A stretch of 64,000 nt of DNA, from NCBI RefSeq assembly GCF_029625335.1, contig NZ_CP121111.1:930001-994000 (forward strand), read 5' to 3'. Below are positions 10,452-17,807 of the stretch, piece by piece (position 1 is the first letter of the stretch; the number at the start of each line of letters is the position of its first letter). Under the pieces are notes generated by a model. That model did not search any database. It was not told where the DNA came from and saw only the letters and a list, made by a program, of their open reading frames with translations. Source of the stretch: Flavobacterium nitratireducens (GTDB lineage: Bacteria; Bacteroidota; Bacteroidia; Flavobacteriales; Flavobacteriaceae). The translations under genes were made by a program, and so were the position numbers.

Positions 10452-10544
10452 CGCTTTTTTTAATAATTATTACGGATATTTTAATGTGTTTTCGACCATT
10501 TTTATCGAAATTTGCATTTTAATTTTTTGGACTTATACTACACC

Positions 10545-11616
10545 ATGAAAAAACACAATTACAGCGCAGGACCATCTATCTTACCACAAGAAGTTTTTGA
10601 AAAATCAGCACAAGCTATTTTAGATTTCAATAATTCGGGATTATCAATTTTAGAGATTTCACACAGAAGCAAAGATTTCGTTGCAGTAATGGACGAAGCA
10701 AGAGCCTTAGTGCTTGAGTTACTAGGATTAGAAGGAAAAGGATACCAAGCTCTTTTTCTTGGAGGTGGAGCAAGCCTTGAATTCTTAATGGTTCCATACA
10801 ACTTGATGAAAGAAGGCGGAAAAGCAGCTTACTTGGATTCAGGAACATGGGCTACTGCAGCTATAAAAGAAGCCAAATTTTTTGGAGAAACAGTAATTGT
10901 TGCTTCTTCAAAAGAAGACAATTATACTTATGTACCAAAAGGATATGAAATTCCTGCTGATGCAGATTATTTCCACTGTACTTCAAATAACACTATTTTT
11001 GGTACACAAATGAAAGAATTCCCTAAAACGAATGTCCCAGTAGTTTGTGACATGAGTTCGGATATTTTCTCTAGACAATTAGATTTCTCTCAATTTGATA
11101 TTATCTATGCTGGTGCTCAAAAAAACATGGGACCTGCTGGAACTACATTAGTAGTTGTCAAAGAAGAAATCCTTGGTAAAAACGGTCGTGTTATCCCTAG
11201 CATGTTAGATTATGCCAAACACATTAAAGCAGACAGTATGTACAACACTCCTCCTGTATTCCCTGTATACGCTGTCTCTATTGACATTGAGATGGATCAA
11301 GGAAAAAGGCGGAATTGCAGCAGTTGAAAAATTAAACAACGCTAAAGCTGAGTTGCTTTATAACGAGATTGACAGAAATCCATTATTCAAAGGAGCAGCC
11401 GTTAAGGAAGATCGTTCTACAATGAATGTTACTTTCTTATTAACAAATCCAGAGCACACAGAAACATTTGACAAAATGTGGAAAGAGGCTGGAATTTCAG
11501 GTTTACCAGGACACCGTTCTGTAGGTGGTTACAGAGCATCTATTTACAACTCTATGCCTATTGAAAGCGTACAAGTTTTAGTAGATGTAATGCAAGCTTT
11601 AGAGAAAGCGGTTTAA
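10545..11616 (+). CDS. serC: Phosphoserine aminotransferase, interrupted by a +1 frameshift
   Basis: SerC converts 3-phosphohydroxypyruvate to phosphoserine (serine and B6 synthesis). The start is [15 protein letters not shown]. The PLP-binding region reads [13 protein letters not shown], where Lys forms the Schiff base. As sequenced the frame ends at 11327, while the next frame carries [18 protein letters not shown] to the normal C-terminus at 11616. Removing the G at about 11271 gives [12 protein letters not shown], which aligns without gaps to E. coli FAWYLSGLVFKW, and yields 356 residues, the usual length. I read this as one gene with a one-base insertion, probably a sequence error because serA follows intact. 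A true loss is possible. Confidence 0.88.
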
Positions 11617-11653
11617 ATATTTACAAAAAAATTTCTTTGTTTGTTTAAACTTT

Positions 11654-11752
11654 AGCTGCTAGCGGAGGCTCTAGCCCCGATAGAAGTGGAAATCCTTGTG
11701 GCGGCAGGCATCTACGCCGACACAAGATTGAAACGGATAGCGGGAAACAGCT
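11654..11752. repeat. GC-rich structured intergenic repeat-like element
   Basis: This 99-bp stretch is far richer in G+C than its surroundings and can fold in nested fashion. The outer stem is AGCTG (11654) with CAGCT (11748). An inner stem pairs CTTGTG-n-CGGC with GCCG-n-CACAAG around the loop AGGCATCTA. It contains TAGCCCCGATAGAAG and GGATAGCGGGAAA, strings that I recall recurring between genes in Flavobacterium genomes, but I could not search for copies. It lies between serC and serA and has no reading frame. Confidence 0.6.
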
Positions 11753-11774
11753 TCTAAAAACATTTCAATTAATT

Positions 11775-11798
11775 TGAGGAGGTATCCTCATAATGTAA
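11775..11798 (+). promoter_or_regulatory. Hairpin with strong Shine-Dalgarno sequence and start-stop codon in the serA leader
   Basis: TGAGGA-GGTA-TCCTCA is a perfect 6-bp inverted repeat that encloses AGGAGGT, a full anti-SD match rare in this phylum. It is 25 bp from the serA ATG, too far to serve it, but 9 bp from an ATG immediately followed by TAA (11793-11798). Any regulatory role is inference. Confidence 0.35.
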
Positions 11799-11807
11799 TA
11801 AAAAAAC

Positions 11808-12758
11808 ATGAAAGTATTAGCAAACGATGGGATTTCAAAAAGTGGAATCTTAGCTTTAGAAAAAGGTGGTTTTGAAGTAATCACTACAAAAGTTGCTCAA
11901 GAACAAGTAGCTAACTACATCAACGAAAACAACGTAAGTGTTATTTTAGTTCGTAGTGCTACTAAAGTTCGTAAGGACATTATTGATGCTTGTCCGGGCA
12001 TTAAAATTATTGGTCGTGGTGGTGTAGGTATGGATAATATTGATGTTGAATACGCTAAAAGCAAAGGTATTGCTGTAATCAACACTCCTGCTTCGTCATC
12101 AGAATCAGTAGCTGAATTAGTATTTGGTCACTTATTAACTGGTGTTCGTTTTTTACATGATTCAAACAGAAACATGCCATTAGAAGGTGATACAAAATTC
12201 AACGAATTGAAAAAGGCCTATGCTAATGGAATTGAATTAAGAGGTAAAACTTTAGGTATCGTAGGTATTGGTCGTATTGGTCAAGCTACTGCTAAAATGG
12301 CTCTTGGTTTAGGAATGAAAGTGATTGCTGCGGATAGTTTTATCCCACAAGTAGATGTAAAAGTAGAGTTCTTTGACGGACAATCAATCACAACTACAAT
12401 TAAAACACAATCATTAGAATCTGTTTTTGCTGAATCTGATTTCATTACTTTACACGTTCCTGCTCAAAACGGATATATCGTTACTGAGAAAGAATTTGCT
12501 ACTATGAAAGACGGTGTAGGTATTGTAAACTGTGCTCGTGGTGGTGTAATTAACGAAGTAGATTTAGTAAAAGCATTAGACAGCGGTAAAGTTGCTTTTG
12601 CTGGATTAGACGTGTTCGAAAACGAACCAACTCCAGCTACTCAATTATTAATGCACCCAAAAATCTCTTTGACTCCACACATTGGAGCTGCTACAGATGA
12701 GGCGCAAGATAGAATTGGAACTGAATTAGCCTCTCAAATCATCAGTATTTTGAGCTAA
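11808..12758 (+). CDS. serA: D-3-phosphoglycerate dehydrogenase (short form)
   Basis: SerA catalyses the first step of serine synthesis, 3-phosphoglycerate to 3-phosphohydroxypyruvate, using NAD. The 316 residues correspond to the short form without an ACT regulatory domain. Visible elements are IIGRGGVGMDNID, the NAD-binding loop GIVGIGRIGQATAKMA, the catalytic Arg in VNCARGGVINE, the Glu in VFENEPTP and the His in LTPHIGAAT. It follows serC by 190 bp, which contain a structured element and a hairpin, so it may have its own control. A terminator follows. Lack of an ACT domain suggests no feedback inhibition by serine. Confidence 0.92.
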   Translation: MKVLANDGISKSGILALEKGGFEVITTKVAQEQVANYINENNVSVILVRSATKVRKDIIDACPGIKIIGRGGVGMDNIDVEYAKSKGIAVINTPASSSESVAELVFGHLLTGVRFLHDSNRNMPLEGDTKFNELKKAYANGIELRGKTLGIVGIGRIGQATAKMALGLGMKVIAADSFIPQVDVKVEFFDGQSITTTIKTQSLESVFAESDFITLHVPAQNGYIVTEKEFATMKDGVGIVNCARGGVINEVDLVKALDSGKVAFAGLDVFENEPTPATQLLMHPKISLTPHIGAATDEAQDRIGTELASQIISILS

Positions 12759-12778
12759 TAATTTAAGGTTTTTATAAC

Positions 12779-12818
12779 ACAAAAGGACTCGTTATCAATT
12801 GGTAATGAGTCCTTTTTT
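12779..12818 (+). terminator. Rho-independent terminator after serA
   Basis: Arms AAAAGGACTCGTTATC and GGTAATGAGTCCTTTT (two mismatches) surround loop AATT and are followed by a run of T. Confidence 0.82.
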
Positions 12819-12855
12819 TATTCTATTTGGTAAGAACCTTCAAAAAACATAAATC

Positions 12856-13413
12856 ATGTTAGCGCAACTAAAACAACTCGTTCAGGAATTTGGTCAAGAA
12901 GTTGTTGTAAACAATGAAGCAATACCTATCAACCAAAAAGATGCTGTTTTGAATGAAACTTGCAATTCTATCTTTTCAAGCTTAGAAAAAATTGCAAATG
13001 ACGCAGATTTAACTCAAATTGTAGGTTTGTTACAAGAAAAGGATATTGACAAAAACCATCTTACAATTCAAAAAATAATTACTGAAGTTTCTAATTCATT
13101 AACTGAGAAATTAGGAATAGAACAAAATACCGCCACAAATACCGCGACTAACTTAATTCCAAAAGTACTCCACTCTTTAATGAGTAAGGCAAGGGATCCA
13201 AATGACAAGAGTATTACTCTTTCGGAAATTCTAGAATCATTAACAGGCGGAAATAGTCCCGAACACGCCAGTATCATGGACGCCATAGATACTTACGGAA
13301 TTCATTTTGGCTTGGATCAAAATTCGGATGGACAAATTGATTTAGAAGATGCTAAAGAATTAACGAAAAAAGGTGGCTTGGGCGCAATGCTGGGAAAACT
13401 CTTTGGAAAATAA
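12856..13413 (+). CDS. DUF937 domain protein with an EF-hand-like loop
   Basis: The 185-residue protein resembles the DUF937/YidB-like family. It is largely helical, with repeats of the ATNLIPKVLHSLMSKARDP type. Near the C-terminus DQNSDGQIDLED (about residues 154-165) is a good EF-hand calcium loop, and the chain ends in a glycine-rich GGLGAMLGKLFGK typical of DUF937 tails. There is no signal peptide. Function is unknown for the family. It lies alone after serA. Confidence 0.75.
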   Translation: MLAQLKQLVQEFGQEVVVNNEAIPINQKDAVLNETCNSIFSSLEKIANDADLTQIVGLLQEKDIDKNHLTIQKIITEVSNSLTEKLGIEQNTATNTATNLIPKVLHSLMSKARDPNDKSITLSEILESLTGGNSPEHASIMDAIDTYGIHFGLDQNSDGQIDLEDAKELTKKGGLGAMLGKLFGK

Positions 13414-13525
13414 AATTTAATTTAAACAACTTAGCAGCTTCAAAAAAACAAAATTAGGTTTTATGATCCAAATCAAAGTTACAAGATTTTATTCGTAAAT
13501 TTAATACTACTAAACGTACTGAATC

Positions 13526-13963
13526 ATGAAAAAAAAGCGATACATAATACCATTTCTTTTAGGCCTAATAATTATAAGTTGTGTAAGCCAAAAAAACACC
13601 ATCCCTCAAAAAGCAAGTCTAACTTCCAGCAGTAATGACACTATTAAAATAGCTAATGAAGAACTGGAATACGAAGTAATCATTATTGATCCGGATTTTA
13701 ACATGTGGCTGGCTTCTATGGCATACCCAAGAGGGTTTTATTCTCAAAGTTATTTAGAAACCAAAAACAGACTTTATATAAACGAATGGAATAACCGCTT
13801 TTTACAACCACAACGTTACAATCGCAATTTATATGAAATGAGTATCGATTACGACCCTAATATTAATTATGGCTATGAAGTAAATTATCTAATTTACAAT
13901 TACATGATTTTTTTTCAAAATAATTACCGCCAAAACCTATTGGGTCGTGTCCCTTTAAGATAA
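13526..13963 (+). CDS. Small lipoprotein of unknown function
   Basis: This 145-residue protein has a lipoprotein signal (FLLGLIIISCVSQ; lipobox Cys at about residue 20), so it should be membrane-anchored. The mature part has a conserved-looking core with WLASMAYPRGFYSQSYLETKN and many Tyr/Asn residues near the C-terminus (YDPNINYGYEVNYLIYNYM). I recognise DUF-like features common in Flavobacteriia but no named function. It sits 34 bp upstream of a small membrane protein gene that has its own -7 element. Confidence 0.75.
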   Translation: MKKKRYIIPFLLGLIIISCVSQKNTIPQKASLTSSSNDTIKIANEELEYEVIIIDPDFNMWLASMAYPRGFYSQSYLETKNRLYINEWNNRFLQPQRYNRNLYEMSIDYDPNINYGYEVNYLIYNYMIFFQNNYRQNLLGRVPLR

Positions 13964-13970
13964 TCTTTAC

Positions 13971-13978
13971 TACATTTG
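13971..13978 (+). promoter_or_regulatory. -7 promoter element (TACATTTG)
   Basis: TACATTTG matches TAnnTTTG exactly, 20 bp upstream of the next start codon. No -33 partner is visible at the right distance. Confidence 0.45.
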
Positions 13979-13997
13979 TAATCATTGTAAATTAAAG

Positions 13998-14309
13998 ATG
14001 AAGGAATTAAAAAAACGTTGGAAAATAGAGTCTAACTTTCAACTCACCATTATTTTTATCGTTTTTGCCATTACAGGATCAGCTTCCGCGTGGATTTCCA
14101 AACCCGTTTGTAATTGGTTAGGAATTCTTAAAGAAGATTTTGGTTTCTGGCATACTCCCATCCGTTTATTAATCATATTCCCTTTGTACCAAATCCTATT
14201 AGTTGCTATAGGTTTACTATTTGGCCAATTTAAATTTTTCTGGGCATTTGAAAAAAAGATGCTAAAAAGAATGGGCTTAGGATTCTTTTTTAAAGAACCC
14301 AAAGCTTAA
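13998..14309 (+). CDS. Small two-helix membrane protein (DUF6787-like)
   Basis: The 103 residues contain two membrane segments (about 17-35 and 53-75) flanked by basic residues: KKRWKIESNFQ before the first and FFWAFEKKMLKRMG after the second. It resembles uncharacterised flavobacterial membrane proteins that I recall as DUF6787. That name is from memory and not verified. Its 3' end overlaps the convergent membrane protein gene by 4 bp. Function is unknown. Confidence 0.75.
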   Translation: MKELKKRWKIESNFQLTIIFIVFAITGSASAWISKPVCNWLGILKEDFGFWHTPIRLLIIFPLYQILLVAIGLLFGQFKFFWAFEKKMLKRMGLGFFFKEPKA

Positions 14310-14572
14310 ACATTCTTTTTTATCAAATAATTATAAATCCAAGTTAATGTAAAGGTGGGAATAAAATCAGAGAAAGGAAAAAACTCTTCAACAAAAGAAA
14401 TAAGCCCACTAAACCTTCCTAACGAACCTTTATACATTCGAGTCATCAAAAAACCAGATAAGGGCGCCCATACCACATCTGAAAACTCTCCTAAAAAAGG
14501 CACAGAAAAAGATAGCATACCAATACAGTCAAAAAGAATCCCTAATAAAAGTTTTCGCTGTTTTTCTCTCAT
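14306..14572 (-). CDS. Small hydrophobic membrane protein, unknown function
   Basis: The 88-residue protein begins MREKQRKLLLGILFDCIGML. It has about three hydrophobic segments (8-28, 32-45 and 70-84) and a conserved-looking GEFSDVVWAPLSGFLMTRMY. Its ends fit its neighbours tightly: a 4-bp overlap with the gene on the left, and 17 bp downstream of msrA on the same strand, suggesting co-transcription with msrA. I know similar small proteins in Flavobacteriia but no function. Confidence 0.72.
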   Translation of the reverse strand: MREKQRKLLLGILFDCIGMLSFSVPFLGEFSDVVWAPLSGFLMTRMYKGSLGRFSGLISFVEEFFPFSDFIPTFTLTWIYNYLIKKNV

Positions 14573-14589
14573 TTCTTTTTACTCCCTTA

Positions 14590-15138
14590 CTAACTTTTTA
14601 ATTTATCCTTAAAGTAAGTTCTAACCTTATCTATTTTTGGAGTAATAACAAAGGAACAAAACGATTGTGTTTTGTTTTGATTGTAATAGTTTTGATGATA
14701 ATCTTCGGCAACATAAAAAACTGTAGCTGGTGTAACCTTAGTTACAATAGGATCAGGATATACAGCTTCCTGAGTTAAAAACTGTATAAAGTCTTCAGAA
14801 ATCGCTTTTTGCTCATCTGTATGATAAAAAATCTCACTACGATATTGCGTACCTATATCATTCCCTTGACGGTTTAAAGTGGTAGGATCGTGCGTAGCAA
14901 AATGTAATTCTAATAGCTCACCAAAAGAAATTTCTTGAGGGTTAAACTCAATTTGAATAGCTTCCGCATGTCCTGTATTACCTTCACAAACTTCTTTATA
15001 GGTTGGGTTTTCAGTTGCACCTCCTATATATCCTGAAACCACCTTATGCACCCCTTTTAATTCTAAAAAAACAGCTTCAGTATACCAAAAACAACCTCCT
15101 GCTAATGTAGCTAGTTCCTTTATATTTTCATTTTCCAT
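14590..15138 (-). CDS. msrA: Peptide methionine (S)-S-oxide reductase
   Basis: MsrA repairs oxidised methionine. The 182-residue protein has the signature GGCFWYTEAVF with catalytic Cys16. The frequent second cysteine (GCFWC) is Tyr here. A resolving Cys lies near the C-terminus in QSFCSFVITPKIDKV. Conserved GYIGGATENPTYKEVCEGNTGH and YHQNYYNQN complete the family core. There is no signal peptide, so it is cytoplasmic. A TATTTTTG promoter element lies about 75 bp upstream. Confidence 0.93.
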   Translation of the reverse strand: MENENIKELATLAGGCFWYTEAVFLELKGVHKVVSGYIGGATENPTYKEVCEGNTGHAEAIQIEFNPQEISFGELLELHFATHDPTTLNRQGNDIGTQYRSEIFYHTDEQKAISEDFIQFLTQEAVYPDPIVTKVTPATVFYVAEDYHQNYYNQNKTQSFCSFVITPKIDKVRTYFKDKLKS

Positions 15139-15212
15139 AAGTACTATTATTTTTTAATTGTGGAGGCAAATCCCCCAATTATTTATTAACTCAAATTTAT
15201 GCTTTTTTAAGG

Positions 15213-15220
15213 CAAAAATA
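15213..15220 (-). promoter_or_regulatory. -7 promoter element (TATTTTTG) for msrA
   Basis: On the minus strand this reads TATTTTTG followed by CC, an exact TAnnTTTG match, with a leader of about 70 nt before the msrA start. Confidence 0.45.
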
Positions 15221-15278
15221 TAGCTGCACCAATTTAATAATCATTAAAATCTTTGTTTCTTTGTAAAAATTGCCAAAA

Positions 15279-15968
15279 ATGATACAAGCCAAAAACTTAC
15301 ATAAATATTACGACCAACTTCACGTTTTGAAAGGAGTTGATTTACATATTAAAAAAGGAGAAATTGTTTCCATCGTAGGCGCTTCGGGAGCCGGAAAAAC
15401 GACTCTTTTACAAATTCTGGGTACACTAGACCGCCCAAGTTCCCCTACTCCTAAAGGAGAAAAAAACAACAACGAAATTGAACTTCGCATAAACGACGAA
15501 GACATTTTATCCATGAATGACAAAAATTTATCCAAATTTAGAAACTTGAATTTAGGGTTTATTTTTCAATTTCACCAATTACTCCCTGAGTTCACAGCTC
15601 TAGAAAACGTTTGTATTCCGGCTTATATTGCAAAGAGAAATAAAAAAGAAGTCGAAGAAGAAGCCATAAAACTACTTACTTATTTAGGCCTATCACATCG
15701 AATTCACCACAAACCCAACGAACTCTCAGGAGGAGAACAACAACGTGTTGCCGTTGCTAGAGCATTGATTAACAAGCCTGCCGTTATTTTTGCCGATGAA
15801 CCATCTGGTAATTTAGACACCCTTTCGGCAGAAAACCTACATCAATTATTTTTTAAACTTAGGGACGAATTTGGACAAACTTTTGTAATTGTTACGCACA
15901 ATGAAGAGTTAGCCAATATGGCCGATAGAAAACTGGTGATGATTGACGGAATGATTAGTAATCATTAA
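15279..15968 (+). CDS. lolD: ABC transporter ATP-binding protein, LolD/MacB type
   Basis: This 229-residue ATPase of the LolD/FtsE/MacB group would power lipoprotein release from the inner membrane, or a related exporter. It shows Walker [15 protein letters not shown], the Q-loop [20 protein letters not shown], signature [15 protein letters not shown], Walker [13 protein letters not shown] and H-loop VTHNEE. I chose ATG 15279. A TTG three codons earlier is possible but unneeded. No LolC/E permease is adjacent, as is common in Bacteroidota. The insertion with [12 protein letters not shown] (about residues 53-64) is a clade trait. Confidence 0.85.
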   Translation: MIQAKNLHKYYDQLHVLKGVDLHIKKGEIVSIVGASGAGKTTLLQILGTLDRPSSPTPKGEKNNNEIELRINDEDILSMNDKNLSKFRNLNLGFIFQFHQLLPEFTALENVCIPAYIAKRNKKEVEEEAIKLLTYLGLSHRIHHKPNELSGGEQQRVAVARALINKPAVIFADEPSGNLDTLSAENLHQLFFKLRDEFGQTFVIVTHNEELANMADRKLVMIDGMISNH

Positions 15969-15983
15969 TACTAAAATTGGTTC

Positions 15984-16748
15984 ATGAATTTTTCCGAACT
16001 CAAAGATTTTCTTGACGAAAAAGTAATTCAATACAACACTCTAGACTTTATAGAGAGTGATCCTGTACAAATCCCACATTTGTTTACTCAAAAAGAAGAT
16101 ATTGAAATTGCTGGCTTTTTGAGTGCTACTATTGCTTGGGGAAATCGAAAAATGATTATTAAAAACAGTCATCGTATGATGGAACTAATGGGTAATACCC
16201 CTTATGATTTTATCATGTCACATTCAGAATCCCAATTAGAAAATTTAGATTCTTTTGTACACCGAACCTTCAATGGTCAGGATTTTATTGGTTTTGTTCA
16301 ATCACTGCAAAATATTTATAAAAATCATGGTGGACTAGAGTCTGTTTTTGCAAAAAACCAAGAACCGGATTCGATGCAAAAAAGCATTTCGGAATTCAAA
16401 AAAGTATTTTTTGAAGTTCCACATTTTGCCCGCACTCAAAAACACATTTCTGATCCTTTGAATAATTCGGCAGCCAAAAGAATCAACATGTACTTGCGTT
16501 GGATGTGCCGTCAGGACAACAAAGGAGTCGATTTAGGAATTTGGAAATCTATTTCCCCTTCAAAACTTTCCTGTCCATTGGACGTACACTCAGGAAATGT
16601 GGCCCGAAAACTGGATTTATTAAAACGCAAACAGAATGACGGCAAAGCACTTTTAGAATTAGATTGCAATCTTAGAGCACTTGATTCAAAAGATCCGGTG
16701 AAATATGATTTCGCACTTTTTGGGCTTGGTGTTTTTGAAGGATTCTAA
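15984..16748 (+). CDS. TIGR02757 / DUF2400 family protein
   Basis: The 254-residue protein belongs to a conserved family of unknown function (TIGR02757). Characteristic stretches are EIAGFLSATIAWGNRKMII, AAKRINMYLRWMCRQD, DLGIWKSISPSKLSCPLDVH and the terminal KYDFALFGLGVFEGF. The fold recalls helix-hairpin-helix DNA glycosylase-like proteins, but that is inference. It follows the LolD-like gene by 15 bp, suggesting an operon. Its C-terminal coding end has a diverged second copy about 440 bp downstream (17147-17201), so the present 3' end may have been acquired by recombination. Confidence 0.88.
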   Translation: MNFSELKDFLDEKVIQYNTLDFIESDPVQIPHLFTQKEDIEIAGFLSATIAWGNRKMIIKNSHRMMELMGNTPYDFIMSHSESQLENLDSFVHRTFNGQDFIGFVQSLQNIYKNHGGLESVFAKNQEPDSMQKSISEFKKVFFEVPHFARTQKHISDPLNNSAAKRINMYLRWMCRQDNKGVDLGIWKSISPSKLSCPLDVHSGNVARKLDLLKRKQNDGKALLELDCNLRALDSKDPVKYDFALFGLGVFEGF

Positions 16749-17038
16749 ATATCAATCTTATAATATTCCCTATCTGCAATTCTGGTTAATTCAATTGTAT
16801 TAGAATTGACTGTATAAGTGAAATTTTCTTCGAAATTTATTATATAAAATTTTAAACAGCCTAAAACATTCTTTGCAATATTATCGGCATTATCAGTTGG
16901 CAGAGTAATTAAACTACTATCACCTATTTTCAAATCTTTTTTAATAGTCAATAATGTAGCTATATTCCAACTTGCTCGGGCTCCATCAGAATTCCAAACA
17001 GCATCATTTGTCCCATCAATTTCAATTCTATTTTTCAT
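16745..17038 (-). CDS. Hypothetical 97-residue protein within an inserted segment
   Basis: The protein begins MKNRIEIDGTNDAVWNSDGA and is rich in Asn, Asp and Thr, with no membrane segment or signal peptide. I recognise no family. It overlaps the TIGR02757 stop by 4 bp on the opposite strand, and lies precisely between the current 3' end of that gene and the displaced old copy. That marks it as part of a segment brought in by recombination. Its coding nature is supported by an uninterrupted frame and balanced composition only. Confidence 0.55.
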   Translation of the reverse strand: MKNRIEIDGTNDAVWNSDGARASWNIATLLTIKKDLKIGDSSLITLPTDNADNIAKNVLGCLKFYIINFEENFTYTVNSNTIELTRIADREYYKIDI

Positions 17039-17146
17039 TTTTGTTTACTATTAATTTAAGATATAACGCAAAGTTACGAGAGATATTTAAATAATAAAAA
17101 AGTATTAAACTCCAGATTCAAATCTTAAATTTCCTAACAACAAAAA

Positions 17147-17201
17147 CCTGTAAAATACGATTTTACTCTTTTTTGGACTTGGAGTATTTGAAAAACTTTA
17201 A
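17147..17201 (+). pseudogene. Displaced remnant of a TIGR02757 C-terminus
   Basis: Ignoring one T in the six-T run at 17169-17174, this reads PVKYDFTLFGLGVFEKL followed by TAA. The live gene ends PVKYDFALFGLGVFEGF: 14 of 17 residues agree, although many codons differ. No further homology is visible upstream of 17147. It is the leftover 3' end of a second allele of the gene. Confidence 0.7.
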
Positions 17202-17418
17202 ATTTCACACTACAAAATCCCATCAAAAAACTTTTTCAACTTCATTTTTGTAAGACTAAAACAACAAACACTCTTTTTAAGTAGTTTTTATATTACAAAA
17301 TGCAAAAAATATGCATTTTATCGATGTTTTTATACACTTAATCGATTTTATTTAATTTTATTTCTTACTTTTATGCTGAAATTAAGTCCTACAATAAAAA
17401 CAACTAACCTACAAAGAA
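17202..17418 (+). promoter_or_regulatory. AT-rich upstream region of the receiver-led gene cluster, with an inverted repeat
   Basis: No gene is visible. The sequence AAAATGCA-n7-TGCATTTT (17297-17319) is a perfect 8-bp inverted repeat about 100 bp before the receiver gene and could be a regulator site. A weak -7-like TACTTTTA lies nearer the start. Function is inference. Confidence 0.35.
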
Positions 17419-17787
17419 ATGAATCTTACAAAAAAAATTGTTTTAGCCGAGGATAATTCTATTCTTTCTAAATTATTACAATTTAAATTAGAGAAAGAAG
17501 GTTATCAACTCTTAATAGCAAACAATGGTAAAGAAGCCGTTGATTTGATTGAAGACAATGATCCTGATATGATTCTAACCGATATTATGATGCCTTTCAT
17601 AAGCGGATTAGAGGTAATAAGTCACATTAGAAACAAACTCGACAGAAAAACTCCCATAGTTGTATTTTCTTCTGCAGGTCAGGAAGAAATGGTTTTGAAT
17701 GCTTTCAATTTAGGTGCAACCGACTTTATGAGCAAACCTTTTAGTCCAAACGAATTAATTATTCGTATTAAAAGACTATTACAATAA
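17419..17787 (+). CDS. Single-domain response regulator (CheY-like receiver)
   Basis: The 122 residues are a receiver domain and nothing else. The acidic pair is in VLAEDNS, the phospho-acceptor Asp in DMILTDIMMP (about residue 55), the switch Ser in VVFSSAG and the invariant Lys in FMSKPFSPNE. With no output domain it must act by protein contact. It is the first gene of a tight five-gene run (20 bp to the next) that encodes a glycosyltransferase system, so it may couple a histidine kinase signal to polysaccharide assembly. No cognate kinase is adjacent. Confidence 0.88.
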   Translation: MNLTKKIVLAEDNSILSKLLQFKLEKEGYQLLIANNGKEAVDLIEDNDPDMILTDIMMPFISGLEVISHIRNKLDRKTPIVVFSSAGQEEMVLNAFNLGATDFMSKPFSPNELIIRIKRLLQ

Positions 17788-17807
17788 ACCTAAAAATTAC
17801 AACTATC

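Noticed and set aside
11776..11783. AGGAGGT as the ribosome site of serA
   Set aside because: It is 25 bp from the start codon, outside the working range, and is buried in a hairpin.
15270..15278. TTG start three codons upstream for the LolD-like gene
   Set aside because: The ATG at 15279 gives the normal family N-terminus.
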